From assembly GCA_958496175.1 (NCBI GenBank), contig OY292280.1, positions 9,548,001 through 9,612,000 on the forward strand: a DNA stretch of 64,000 bases, given 5' to 3'. The translations under genes and the position numbers were made by a program. This stretch comes from Sisyra terminalis (lineage: Eukaryota; Arthropoda; Insecta; Neuroptera; Sisyridae). The notes under the pieces were generated by a model. It ran no database searches. It saw only the letters and a list, made by a program, of their open reading frames with translations, and was not told the DNA's origin. The number at the start of each line of letters is the position of its first letter. Positions within the stretch are counted from its first letter, which is position 1. Below are positions 1 to 11,568 of the stretch, one piece after another.

Positions 1-253
1 CCGTCAGCGCTCTAGCGTCCAACTGGGAACGTCTGGGCAAACCTTTTAACCCGCTTCTGGGCGAAACATACGAGTTGGAACGTGAAGAATTCCGAATTAT
101 ATGCGAACAAGTCAGCCATCATCCCCCAATCTCAGCATTTCATGCCGAAAGCGACGATTGGAACTTCCACGGATCAATCCACCCGAAACTACGGTTCTGG
201 GGAAAAAGTGTCGAAATCCAACCGAAAGGTGTCGTCACTGTTGAGCTTCCAAA
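1..253 (+). CDS. ORP1/2: ORP exon with OSBP signature (5' end outside window)
   Basis: The reading frame starts with the codon at position 3 and runs without a stop to ELPK. It contains LLGETYEL and the EQVSHHPP signature. The donor is GTATAC at 254, leaving two bases of the lysine codon. The exon continues off the left edge. Confidence 0.92.
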
Positions 254-3200
254 GTATACAACAACCAATGGTTTTAACTTTCTTTTACTAATCTATGGAA
301 TTTTAGATGGCAGGAGTCCTATACTTGGACAAATGTAAATTGTTGTGTACACAATATAATAGTTGGTCGTTTATGGATGGAACAGTATGGAACTATGGAA
401 ATTTTAAATCATTCCACCGGTCTTAGGGCTATTTTGACGTTCAAATCAGCCGGTTGGAATTCCAAGGATCTACATCGAATCGAAGGTTTCATACTTGATA
501 AATCGTAAGTATTTGTACTACGGGAATCACTTCTCCCCCTCCTCCAAGATCATAAAAACAGATCAATATTCAAGGCTCGATTTTCTTCTTAAACATATAT
601 TATGTTAATTTTTTTAAAAAAATGTTTCAAATTTTGAGGAACAAATACGTTTTGGATTGAAAAATCCAAAGTGGCGAAAATTGACTCCTTAATATCACTA
701 CTAATAGCTCAAAAATTCTCAATACTTATTTTCTGTCATCCAGGATATCCTCAATTTTGGTATATCCTTGAAAAAATTGTTTACTTTTACAGCCCAGCTT
801 AATGTACATTAGGGTGGGTCAAAAAAATCGATTATTTTTTTTTTACAAGTGACGCGGAAAAATTGGTTGCTAGACACCTTAAAAAAATTCTCACTAAGTA
901 TGAACTCTTAATTTTAATAGGAAGATCCTTCGCATCGCTGTTTTGTATTTTTTTCTCAGTCCAATAGAAAAAAATTCATATCTCATCATTTATCGATTGT
1001 ACAGAAAAATGTTCTGAAAGAATTTTTTAGGAAATTTAATGTTCTACAAAAAAGGTATTCTATATTTTTTCCGTAAGCCTCACCATTTGAAAGATATTTA
1101 GGTTTTAATTTTGATTATTTTTTAAGACAAATTTCGTTTTTATTTATGAATTTTATAACTCGACAATAAATGACTCTTATACAATGCGCAATACAAATTT
1201 TTGTTGGAAATTAACTGCTCTACAAAAATGGTGTCTTATGTTTTGGCGATTAAATTAACCGTTCAAAAGATATTCATAATCAAACTTTCATGTGTACGGG
1301 TTTTAAAAGTTTTTGATGAGATATTCGAAAAATTTCAATTTAATTTATAATTTTTGAGAAAATTTACACGAACTTTAGTTTTTATCAACTGAGAAACTTC
1401 AAAATATTTTTCAAGTTTTTTTTTTAATACTGAAATATATCATAATATATGTACAATGAAAACTTTACTTTTTTTATTAATAAATATTTAACTATGCGAT
1501 AAATAATGTACAATTTATTTTTTTTAAATAGAGACAAATATACTTAAGCATAAAAAAACAACTTTTGAAGTTTCTCAGTTGATAAAAACTAAAATTCGTG
1601 TAAATTTTCTCAAAAATTATAAATTAAATTGAAATTTTTCGAATATCTCATCAAAAACTTTTAAAATCCGTACACATGAAAGTTTGATTATGAATATCTT
1701 ATGAACGGTTAATTTAATCGCCAAAACATAAGAAACCATTTTTATAGAGCAGTTAATTTCCAATAAAAATTTGTATTGCGCATTGTATAAGAGTCATTTA
1801 TTGTCGAGTTATAAAATTCATAAATAAAAACGAAATTTGTCTTAAAAAATAATCAAAATTAAATCCTTAATATCTTTCAAATGGTGAGGCTTACGGAAAA
1901 AATATAGAATACCTTTTTTGTAGAGCATTAAATTTCCTAAAAAATTCTTTCAAAACATTTTTCTGTACAATCGATAAATGATGAGGTATGAATTTTTTTC
2001 TATTGGACTGAGAAAAAAATACAAAACTGCGATGCGGAGGATCTTCCTATTAAAATTAAGAGCTCATACTTGGTGAGAATATTTTAAGGTGTCTAGCAAC
2101 CCATTTTTCCGTATCTCTTATAAAAAAAATAATAACCGATTTTTTGACCCACCCTAATGTACATAAAGCTTTTTTTCTTGTCATCACATTAATGATCCAA
2201 TCCATGTATATATCCATTTCCTTTATTCTTCTCCTCACTTTAAATTTGGGTACTTTACCGGTTACGGTACCCATACGGTTCTTCCTTGTTTTACATCTCA
2301 TTTCAAAACTGTTTAGATACTTATTTTCTTGTTTCCCGTGATTTCATTTTGATCCATATCAGTAGACGGATCAATGCGAGAAATCAATCCCCTTGGGGGC
2401 AAATAAATGAAATTTTCTGTAACGTCTTCCTGAAGTGAGATAGGGGAAGAAAATTTAGTAATAGTAAAAACTTTTGGTTTTCAGACGAAAAAAACACATG
2501 TTTTTGTATGGAAAATGGACTGAGTTTATCAAATGTACAGATATTGGTTCATACGAAGAGTATAAAAAGGAAAATGTGCATAAGTTTAATAAGAAGCCAG
2601 AAGGTGGAGAAGGACGAAGCAAAAGTCCAAATGACACCTCATCACCGAGGAAAGTTCTAGCAAAGTTGAATAGTCTTAAAGTTGGACCATTTAAAACGAA
2701 TTCTCAACAAGAGGTATAATTTATAAATTGACAATTCGAAAGTTGGTTCAGTTAATTAAAACCCTGCAAATTTCAGAGTGTCGATGAAGCGACGGGACCC
2801 GAGATCACTGATTACGATATCCCAAAAAGTGATTCGACTTATTCGATTGATATTCCCAACTCGGTTACTTTATGGGAGGCAGCACCCAGACCTCCTCAAA
2901 GTGCAGATGTAACAAAGACCATCTAAAATCGATTATTTGATTCTTATTAGAATTCTGTTTCAGTATTACCAATTCACAAACTTTGCAATGTCCTTGAATG
3001 AAATGGAGGCTGGCATGGATTTGTCATTATGTCCGACCGATTCCCGATTGCGGCCTGATATCCGTAAACTTGAACAAGGAGACATTGATGGTGCTGCGTT
3101 GGAAAAGACACGTCTTGAGGAAAAACAACGGGATGCTCGAAAAAGCAGACGAAGCAAAAAAAATGAAAACTGGAAACCAAGGTACCCATTGCAAGGTATT

Positions 3201-3341
3201 CAAGTTAGACCCCGAGTTATACATAATAAATGTTTTAGATGGTTCCGTTCTGAGATCAACCCCAATACCAAGGAAGACGACTGGATTTATGTTGGAGGAT
3301 ACTGGGATCGAAACTATGAGCAAGATACTGATATTTTCTGA
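1..3341 (+). CDS. ORP1/2: ORP1/ORP2-type oxysterol-binding protein-related protein, 3' part of gene (six exons, joined)
   Basis: The joined exons 1-253, 307-504, 2485-2713, 2777-2908, 2964-3181 and 3239-3341 give about 375 residues of a lipid-binding ORD domain running to its natural C-terminus. Diagnostic pieces are KPFNPLLGETYEL, then the OSBP signature EQVSHHPPISAF whose two histidines bind the phosphoinositide head group in this family, then FWGKSVE, CCVHNIIVGRLW, LYGKWTE, LWEAAPRPP, DSRLRPDIR, RLEEKQRDARK and the end DDWIYVGGYWDRNY. The order and the C-terminus match the vertebrate ORP1/ORP2 subgroup better than classical OSBP. Members of this family move sterols and phosphoinositides between membranes in the cytosol, at membrane contact sites. 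Any N-terminal ankyrin, PH or FFAT parts would lie to the left of the window. Splice junctions are canonical GT-AG and keep frame throughout; no stop or frameshift is seen, so the gene looks intact. The subgroup assignment is from remembered family sequence, not a search. Confidence 0.93.
307..504 (+). CDS. ORP1/2: ORP exon (CCVHNIIVGRLW)
   Basis: The preceding 53-nt intron (254-306) ends in TTTTAG. The exon reads KWQESYTWTNVNCCVHNIIV and continues to RIEGFILDKS, closely matching the same stretch of vertebrate ORP1. The donor is GTAAGT at 505, phase 2. Confidence 0.9.
802..2164. mobile_element. Foldback element FB-1, hAT-like, with 8-bp target duplication, in ORP intron
   Basis: The element is 810-2156 (1347 bp), flanked by the perfect 8-bp duplication ATGTACAT at 802-809 and 2157-2164. 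It begins TAGGGTGGGTC and ends GACCCACCCTA. The two arms (about 810-1405 and 1558-2156) are near-perfect reverse complements around a roughly 150-bp spacer. Eight-bp duplications and YAGNG ends are known hAT traits. No transposase reading frame is present, so it is non-autonomous. It occupies most of the 1980-nt intron 505-2484. A partial second copy is at 30584. Confidence 0.9.
2485..2713 (+). CDS. ORP1/2: ORP exon (LYGKWTE)
   Basis: Acceptor TTTTCAG ends at 2484; the first base completes a serine codon. The exon reads MFLYGKWTEFIKCTDIGSYE followed by a lysine/serine-rich linker, and ends after a complete Glu codon at the donor GTATAA. The linker is longer than in the vertebrate protein, as expected for a variable loop. 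Confidence 0.9.
2777..2908 (+). CDS. ORP1/2: ORP exon (LWEAAPRPP)
   Basis: Acceptor AATTTCAG; 44 codons ending ...SVTLWEAAPRPPQSAD, the counterpart of LWRIAPRPPNSAQ in vertebrate ORP1. Donor GTAACA at 2909. The flanking introns are 63 and 55 nt, typical minimal insect introns. Confidence 0.9.
2964..3181 (+). CDS. ORP1/2: ORP exon (SRLRPDIR, basic coiled region)
   Basis: Acceptor GTTTCAG. The exon reads YYQFTNFAMSLNE, then SRLRPDIRKLEQGDID, then the basic helix RLEEKQRDARK, ending ENWKPR with the arginine codon split by the next intron. The family motif LRPDIR is intact. Confidence 0.9.
3182..3238 (+). other. 57-nt ORP intron that is open in frame
   Basis: This intron has GT-AG ends, is a multiple of three, and has no stop in the ORP frame. 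If retained it would add 19 residues between WKPR and WFRS. The family match on both sides shows that the spliced form is the normal product. Confidence 0.75.
3239..3341 (+). CDS. ORP1/2: ORP last exon and stop
   Basis: The last exon reads WFRSEINPNTKEDDWIYVGG followed by YWDRNYEQDTDIF and TGA at 3339-3341. The GYWDRN segment near the C-terminus is a hallmark of the family. Confidence 0.92.
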
Positions 3342-3346
3342 AATTA

Positions 3347-3352
3347 AATAAA
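3347..3352 (+). terminator. Candidate poly(A) signal of the ORP gene
   Basis: AATAAA lies 5 nt after the ORP stop codon. This is unusually close, so a later signal, such as the AAATAAAT near 3755, may be the one used. Confidence 0.4.
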
Positions 3353-5461
3353 CTCACTATAGCTTCATTCTCTTTTCAATTTATCTGAAACCACTAATCA
3401 ATTCATGGTGCCAAAATCATTGATATTTGAAAAGAAATCGGAAATCTATTTACACAAAATCACATCAATTCCATAAGCTCCCTGGCAAAGTACCACGAAA
3501 ATGGCATACTCAAACTCTTCTACTGATTATTTACTTTGTAAGCCAATGCTTAGAAAATATATGAACGACAATTTAGAGTCAAGAGCTTTTTGAATTGGAA
3601 GCCTAGATCCTGTTTTCTTGATTGTTTATATACGAAAGGTTTTTTCTCTCTTCCTGAATCAAAGATTCTAAGCCTTGAATCCATCAAGTTCTAAAATTAT
3701 TCCTATCGATAGGAAACCACAGAAAACTTCCATTAAAAAATAGATTCCTTGCAAATAAATATTTAATCCATGAGTTCCTTTAGTCTTTTTTTGTACTCTC
3801 TTCTAGAGTTGAAGGTCATCTGGACAGACTTGGCTTCATTAATTGAGATTTTCCACTTTTGCAACCATTTTTTTTTTTTTTGAGAAGGGTACCTTGTAGT
3901 TCTTTCGACGTAGAATCAGGGCTCTCGTTACTTACAAAAAAAAAACGATGCCATTTTTTAACCTAGTTGAAACCTAATTGCTGGACTAATCTCAACAACC
4001 GATTTACCAGAAGCTTTTAAACTATTTATGCTCCAGAATTTGATATCCCCAGTTCCATATATTTCCATTTATTCTCACAGAATGGTATAAACAGTTTAAT
4101 ACTCTGCCTACCAAAATCTGCACTTTGGATCTTGGATCATCCATTTTTACTCCAATTATATGAAGGTATTTCTTCAATTTGCAGTGGTCAGTTATTAGAT
4201 CCGTTATCATTTTGACTCAATTTTTCATGAGATCAAGGTTTCCAGGAACTAGGATCATGGTTTTTAACCTTTTTACTGGTATTCTTCCATTTTGGAATGT
4301 TTTTTTACCGAAAACATAGGTATTAGACCTTTTTAAAATGTCAGTTTCTGTAAAACAATCGAAACAAATCTAATGTTGAAACGCATGCGCATTAAATGTG
4401 CTTAAAAAGCTCTTCCCTCTAACGTTTCATTATTACGATGATATTAATGCTCAAAATTTAATTTAGTGGTTAGCAGACATTGAATTAGAACTTTTGGAAA
4501 ATTTTGGGAAAAACAATTGGGGAAAATATTTAACCAGTTTCCTATTGATTGATTATCATTATATAATCATCATTTCTTTTAGAATTCTTATAATAAAAGT
4601 AGGAATTTCAATTTTAAATGAAATTATGAATATTTTCCACAGCTTTTTTCTCCAAAATTGTTTACCAAAGAAAAGAAAAGTACCAAATAAACACTTTTCC
4701 GCTATTTTTTTAAGGAAAGTTTCGTGTTAATAGGCTTTGGGCGCTCTTTAAAAAGGAATCCCAATCTGTGTAAATTTATTTAATTGTAATATAAATCAAT
4801 CATATTAAATAATAATTTTTATCTGATTTTCAATATTCAGCATTTCTACGTCAATTAAGTAATAGAACGTCGTTGTCGCCTAAAAATGTTGCCCATTAGT
4901 AAATTTAGTAATTTTAGTTAAAAGTGAAATATTTTTTTATATTTTATTGTTTTTAAATAAATAAATAAATATAATGCGCGAATCGCTTTTCCATACAAAT
5001 GATTCCAAAAGTTGTACAAAATTACTTGGATTGTTTTAATTTTTTTTGTGCAATTCGTACAAAGCACTTTGCTCTCTGAAAAGCCTCAATACTGTTTTGT
5101 TGAATTTTCATTGTTGATAGTTGATTTTTGTAATAAAATCAAAAGGTTTTTTGTAGAATAAATATATTGTTAATATAACAGTAAAATATTATATTTGTTA
5201 GATGAAATATATAGAAAATATATATACATGTATATAGAAATATATATCAATAAATAAAATAAATCTATTAAAACATACCAATTATTTCAAAGTTATTTAT
5301 TATGTCAATATTGGAAACTTTATGAGACCAGTAATTATACAATACATCCTTGAAAAATTATGCATTGAATCCTGTCAACCAATCCTTGTAAGTCACATGA
5401 TAATTTTTTTCAATTGCTTAATAGTAATAGTCTTAAAAATTATAATATATTAATAACACTA
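3353..5461. other. Intergenic, AT-rich, little recognisable
   Basis: Downstream of the ORP gene. Apart from a possible RNase H trace at 4022-4215, homopolymer runs (poly-T near 3868) and an AAAT run near 4957, nothing is recognised. Confidence 0.6.
4022..4215 (-). pseudogene. Possible RNase H C-terminal remnant of a jockey-type LINE
   Basis: The minus strand reads LITDHCKLKKYLHIIGV followed by DDP, resembling the GHCRLNKHLHTIG...DP stretch near the end of LINE RNase H domains. The match is short and the rest is too decayed to follow, so this is weak. Confidence 0.28.
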
Positions 5462-6866
5462 ATCAAGGCCCTTATTCATTTCTAATCAAAATTCACAACC
5501 ATTGGGATAAAATAAATGCCGCTATCTATTACCCAAGAGATGGCGCCACAGTAACACATGAAACAAAAGCACATCAACTTATGAAATACAAAACCCAAAT
5601 GACACAAATCTTACTGTTTTTCATCGAAAATGTTGCGAAGAAAATTGTAGTAAGACATAAAGGTGTGATTCCTAGATGTATTTAGTATCCAAGCCAAATT
5701 TTAATTGCAATTTATGACAACGAATGATTTAAACTATTATTTAACGTAGATTTATCACCAGGGGGTGTCACTTTTATGGTAGACTTGGTTACCAAAAAAA
5801 AAACTTTTTCTCGACGTCAACAGGTGGCGAATGTGGGATTGTAGTTCTACTTGCTGGCGGTACGAGGCGCTATAGTAAAGTGAAATTTTCTTGATGTACG
5901 CTAAAGTAACTGCTCTCAAATGTGAGAAGCATTTCATATTTTCCTAATTAAAATGTAGCCCTGTAACTTTAATTTTAACTTGTCGGCAACAGAGGGCATC
6001 AATATTAATTCAAAACTAAGTAACGGTACATAATTGTTGACATATTATTTAACAATTTTGAAGTACATATTTTTACAATATTACTTTTTTTTTTCAAGTG
6101 AAGTAAATTTATTCGAGCAACGATTCCACAACATTTCTAAGCAGTCATAATTTATGACGACTGTAAGAGGGAACTTCCAGAATTCATCCAAGATGTGGAT
6201 ATGGGCGCATTTTTTTAATATATCCTTTAACATGTTTTTATAATTTTGTAACTAGAAGCCATATCATTTTATTTCTGGGTTATTTACATTTTATAATTCC
6301 AAATAGTGTTATATTCTGGTTCTGTAATTTAATATTGTAAATAAAAAATTAAATTTTAATAGAAGTTTCATTTTTATATGGGGGTAACAGTTTTCAGAAA
6401 TAAAATAAATAAAAATTTGAAAATTGCGCGCAAAGTATTGAAAATAAGGTCCCGTTGTTATTGGCTCTCCTACACTAGCACTGCCAATATTCATCGAGAT
6501 GAACTGAAGATTTTTAGGAACCAAAAATTAACATTTAGTGACCCTCCTATGCCCTTATTCATTTCTAATCAAAATTCACAACCATTGGGATAAAATAAAT
6601 GCCGCTATCTATAAACTTTGAACTCGTGTTAATTATATTACCCGAGAGATGGCGCCACAGTAACACATGAAACAAAAGCACATCAACTTTGGAAATACAA
6701 AACACAAATTTTGCTGTTTTTCATCGAAAATGTAGCGAAGAAAATTGTAGTAAGACATTAAGGTGTGATTCCTAGATGTATTTAGTATCCAAGCCAAATT
6801 TTAATTGCAATTTATGACAACGAATGATTTAAACTATTATTTAACGTAGATTTATCACCATCAAGG
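5462..6866. mobile_element. 1.4-kb element with long terminal direct repeats and 7-bp target duplication
   Basis: Two direct copies of a roughly 300-bp sequence (5469-5759 and 6552-6859, both starting CCCTTATTCATTTC and ending TTTATCACC) bound about 790 bp of non-coding sequence. The outer edges are flanked by ATCAAGG (5462-5468 and 6860-6866). The later copy has a roughly 20-bp insertion after CTATCTAT. The shape is that of a miniature terminal-repeat retroelement, but the ends are not TG...CA and no polymerase frame is present, so the class is uncertain. Confidence 0.6.
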
Positions 6867-9805
6867 TCTTATGCGACTCTAGAACTAATAAAAAACCGTA
6901 AATCGAGAAACATTGAACAATTACTTGATTTGAGATTTTAACCTATAAAATTTCTACAATTATTACTTAGATAAACTTTATTCTGAACTTAATATCTACA
7001 ACAATTGAATACTTGAATACAATTATTTGGACTGAGATTTGAAGAGAAAATGACTTTTATGTATATAAATTGTCTTCTCGATTCATCCAACCCACCTATA
7101 CTTTCCATAATCAAACGAATAATTTCCGTAATTTGTAGTAAAATTGCTATACTAACATTTGTTGATAAGGATGATCTTACAAGAGTACCGTAATACCCAA
7201 GTGATTCAGTTGCTACTAGATGGCAGTAATTTTTCGTTTAAAAGCACAAATAATTTACTTCGTGAGATAAACCAATATAAGCACTATTGTTTTCTTACCA
7301 AAATTTTGTTAAGAACATTTCTTTTGGTTTTTTTTCCTATCATTAATGTATCTTTAATAAATTTCCATGAAAACTTTTAGAAAAGAGTAATATTTTATTC
7401 TCTTAATTTTCATGTGTATTATTTTTACCTAAGAAGTCATTCATGGAAACATAAAGCAACTTTGGTCTACATAAAGCTAAATATTTTACATTTCTTAAAT
7501 AAAATTAGAAGAAATAAAAGATGCATGATATTTCCGGTTTAAAATATAATTTATTATTTATAAAAGCTTTATAAGTTCCAAAAGAAACATTTTCGTTTTG
7601 TGGATTATAAAAAAATATATTATACATAAATTTTTATCAGATATAATTCACTAAAAAATTAAGCTTTTAAATACATATTGAACTAATATTCCAAAATGTT
7701 TAATCACAATTTAATTGAGTACAATTATTAGAGTCTAAAACTGCCAGAAGCCCGCCTTGGCAATTTTTCCAACCCGCGAAATTCAGCACACTTCTTAAAA
7801 ATATATTTATTTTTTAATCGTCAAAATGATAGGAACTATTAAAACAAAAATGCCTATAGTGTATCAAAATTTTATATGGAGGATTCGAAATATATAATTT
7901 TATATATGGTCCGCGAAGCTTTGATGCGCTTCCAAAGTGACCCGAAACATTTGGATTGTCCACCCCTGGCCAAAAGAGCCAATAACTTCTTCTTCATTAT
8001 TCCTCTTTTTCCAGGAAATTGGAAATCCTTACAACTAATTTCATTTTTGAAGCTGCAGTATGTAACAATTCGGTTAAACTGTAGTTAAACTATTCCAGTC
8101 GATTTTTAAGCCAGGAAGTCCTTCAACATCCTAAGTTCGTATTTCCTTGAATCATGGCTCCCATGATGATTTCCAGTATTTCCCCACAATGGGTTCAAAG
8201 TACAGTAACTTGCCCATCGGTATGGTTTTTAGAATTCCTTCTTTTTTAGTAAATTTTTATTTACCGTCGCTATACAACTTCTAAAAACTTTAACGACTCT
8301 AGAATTTAGAAAAAAGAAAAACAATTTTCTCAATTTCGAAGAATAGGATTATAATAGGTGCATAAAATGGACAAAGCCGACGAACCTTAGAGGCTGACTC
8401 ATTGAATCGCAGGGACTTGATCGAACTCAGGTTAAGAGCCGCTGGTTTAGAGCTTCTTTTATTTCTTCTAAGTAGATCCCGAAAAGAATGGAAGAATCGT
8501 ATCCTTGCGTTACTCAATGCTTGATTTCAATTGTTTCGGAAACAATTGAATTTTCATCAAAATATTTTTTTTAACAAAAAAATTCAAATTTTGGTATAGT
8601 TTAATCTAATTTCATATTTACATTAAAAAAATTAAATTTAATCTTATTCCCATAAAGTTTTGAATCCGAGACAAGTTTTAACAAATCTTATCTCGTAACT
8701 TTTGCGACTTATTGTTGATTAATAGAAAAAGGTTTGTTTCTCGACTATTGGAAAACTATTAATTATAATTAAATTCGTATAAATAAATGATAATTTCTTA
8801 TCTCCTTAACGTTGATTAGCTTACAAAATAATGAAGAAGAAATATTTAGTATATCGTAATCCACCACCCTATTGACGAGGATGACTTATCCAGGGGTCAT
8901 TTGTCTAATATTTATGTTTTGTATCAATGAAAAAGGTCACCAAATTTTACAAATTTTATTGAGAATAGAGTTGTTAGTTCGTCCAGTTATTTCTACCACA
9001 TTGTATTTCTAAATACATCCGTTCAGTAGCCATCTGTCGAACAAACGAGCGATCACCGATTAAGTCCCATTTTTAAAAAGCAACAGTTCATTTCAAAGTC
9101 ATCCATTTAAATCACCGATAATAATAACAATAATATGTCAAAAAGGCATTATTACAATTTGTCCAAATAGCCGGATTGCATTATCTACCAAATTGTCTTT
9201 TGTTATCCATAATATCTAAAGGTCCATGTGGAGGGATTTCACCCCAGGTGAAACCAGGGTTGATTTTATGGAGGAACAATAGAAAAACTTGCCTGTATTT
9301 TGTGACTTCATATATTGCCTTTATTCACTGATGCAAAATCATATTAAATCGACACAATTAAATAATAAAAATGGTAATATTCTTTCTTCTCTAAAAATTC
9401 TAAAGATCCCAACATTGAAAAATTGCCGATACCCTCTACTTCGTCAGCGTGGCAAAAAAATGCCGACAGATTAGTTACACTAATTGGCGAAAAGTACACA
9501 CCAATTATTAACGCCTAAAAATTAATAAATTACTGCTTACATAATTCAAAGAAATCAATGAAATATGAGATACCAATAGGACAAATTATCCAAAAAAAAT
9601 CAATCTTGTTTCCCTCTTTCCACCATTACTGGTTATCTTAGATAAAATAACAATATGGTTCACAGTACAAAGCAATGAACATAGAACGAAAATCCAAATA
9701 TATTATAAACTATTTGGAGCACTAAAAATAAATTTTCAACGATCAAAAATTAAAGTTAGTGAACTAAAAAAATCCAGAAAAAAAAATTAATCAATTTGCT
9801 AAAAT
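6867..9805. other. Intergenic, AT-rich, with decayed SINE tails
   Basis: The stretches GCGACTCTAG...TAAAAA...CGAGAA near 6867-6920 and 8262-8325 are minus-strand tails of the SINE family described at 16785. Weak open frames at 7876-8088 and 8299-8517 match nothing I recognise. The rest shows no structure. Confidence 0.5.
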
Positions 9806-9990
9806 AGCATGGTGATAAATTTTGAAAAATTATTGTATAATGCTCCCAATCATAAATAGTGTTCGAAAAATAGCAATTTTCAGCAGAAATTAGAAGTTTA
9901 GTAAAAAATTTTGTAATTCAAGTTTTCAAATTTAAAATCCGCGCCAAAACGCTTGAAAGTGTCATGGCGTCGCTTGTGACGTCACGTTTG
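9806..9990 (+). repeat. Dispersed repeat, copy 1 (inverted partner at 55370)
   Basis: The segment ending GGCGTCGCTTGTGACGTCAC reappears in reverse complement at about 55370-55570, with recognisable similarity over roughly 180 bp. It is noncoding and its class is unknown. It includes a TGACGTCA CRE-type palindrome. Confidence 0.6.
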
Positions 9991-10670
9991 AGCACCGTTA
10001 CACTATTTGAACGCTAATGTGTACACTAAATAATTGAAATATTTTACGTTCATAGTTTTGCAATTTTCAATCATTTTCTTATAAAATTTAAAATTTCCAC
10101 TGTATTAAATACTATAAATTTCTATTCTCAACTAAAGCTGCTCATTTTTTTTTTTTTTTGAATATGTGGAAAACAAAAAAACATGTTTTCTTTTTCAAAC
10201 GTACTCTATATCACAAACATAAAAAAATAGTAATACAAATGGTATTGATATCTAAAATCCTAGCTAAGCTATCCCCATTACTCCACTCCCTCCAGAAAAA
10301 TATAGTTCACCTTATTCCAAAGCATTTGGTTGTTCTTCCACTTCTTCTTTATACTGGGGATATATCCTAAGAGTTCTTTTGCACTGTGGTCTATAAGAAC
10401 TATTGTCTCCCAGCTTTGTTTCAAGTCCCAATTAAATCCTTTATTCGCTTACTCAGTTATGACGTCATTCGCTTTAATTGGTATTCAAAATAGCATTGGT
10501 GATTATTACATTTAGAAGTTTTATTTAATCAAAAAAATATCATTAAAAGATAAACAAGTAATTTGTATTCCCCGATTAAAATTTTAATTAGCACGTACTA
10601 GATTTAAGTGAGTTTTTATTTTAATCAATCCTTTTGAAAACACTTAAAATATATAAAACAAGAAAATAAG
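9991..10670. other. Intergenic, nothing recognised
   Basis: AT-rich sequence with a poly-T run near 10146 and another TGACGTCA near 10459. No gene or repeat is recognised. Confidence 0.5.
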
Positions 10671-10815
10671 AGCCAACTGGTGGCCGAGTAGTTAAAATGG
10701 CCACTCTAAAACCAGTAGGGGTTGGGTTCGATCGAACAAACTTTCGATTTTTCTTGATTTTCAGATTTTGATTGACCCTAGAGTCTAGTAGACCATTTAT
10801 AAAACGACAATAAAA
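10671..10815 (+). mobile_element. tRNA-headed SINE, copy a
   Basis: It starts with CTGGTGGCCGAGTAG (box A-like) and, about 45 bp on, GGGTTCGATC (box B-like), as in a class II Leu/Ser tRNA. A tail follows with TTGACCCTAGAGTC and an AT-rich end near TAAAACGACAATAAAATT. Other copies: 16785, 17655, 22940 (minus), 50113 (minus), with fragments at 15766 and 63815. Confidence 0.7.
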
Positions 10816-10846
10816 TTAATTTATCGCAAAAAGCAAGGAGACCTAT

Positions 10847-11568
10847 TTTTTAGAGCATTCAATTTTCGTTTTTTTCACAAATTTTTCTTTCTATATGAAC
10901 TCCGTGATTCCTTACAAAATTCCCAAGTTAAAAAAAAAACAATCGTGAAAAGATTTAAGTTCAAGGTTCGATTATAAGGAAACAGTCGGTGTGATGAAAA
11001 TTTGCATTGAATCTGTTGTTTTGTAGAACATTGCATTTTCTTCAAGAATATGTGATGTTCAATTCTTTTAGTGTGATGGTTTAAATTTTTTGAAATTTAA
11101 ATAGTGTTGGCCGTCCTGAATAATATTTTTATATAGCTTCTGAAAAAAAATAAGTAATTTTTTAGCTGATCCTAGTATCAAAGATTTTGCGTCTCCAAAG
11201 CGAAAGCTCTTTTTTTTAGAGCATTCAATTTTCTTTTTTTTCACAATTTTTTTTTTCTATATGAATTCCGTGATTCCTTATAAAATTCCCAAGTTAAAAA
11301 AACAATCGTGAAAAGATTTAAGTTCAAGATTCGATTATAAGGAAACAGTCGGTGTGATGAAAATTTGCATTAAACCTGTTTTGTAGATCATTGCATTTTC
11401 TTCAAGAATATGTGATGTTCAATTCTTTAAGTGTGATGGTTTAAATTTTTTGAAATTGAAATAGTGTTGGCCGTTCTGAATAATATTTTTATATAGCTTT
11501 TTAAAAAAAATAAGTAATTTTTTAGCTGATCTTGGTATCAAAGATTTTGCGTCTCCAAAGCGAAAGCT
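10847..11568 (+). repeat. Two tandem copies of a ~363-bp unit
   Basis: Unit 1 (10847-11210) and unit 2 (11211-11568) both run from TTTAGAGCATTCAATTTTC to GCGTCTCCAAAGCGAAAGC and differ only by point changes and small indels. A third, partial copy (the first ~190 bp) is at 17108-17302, directly after a SINE as here, so SINE plus this unit may belong to one larger repeat. Confidence 0.85.

Noticed and set aside
2937..3341. ORP last exons as one uninterrupted 134-codon frame
   Set aside because: The family alignment shows that 19 codons in the middle (3182-3238) are an intron with GT-AG ends.
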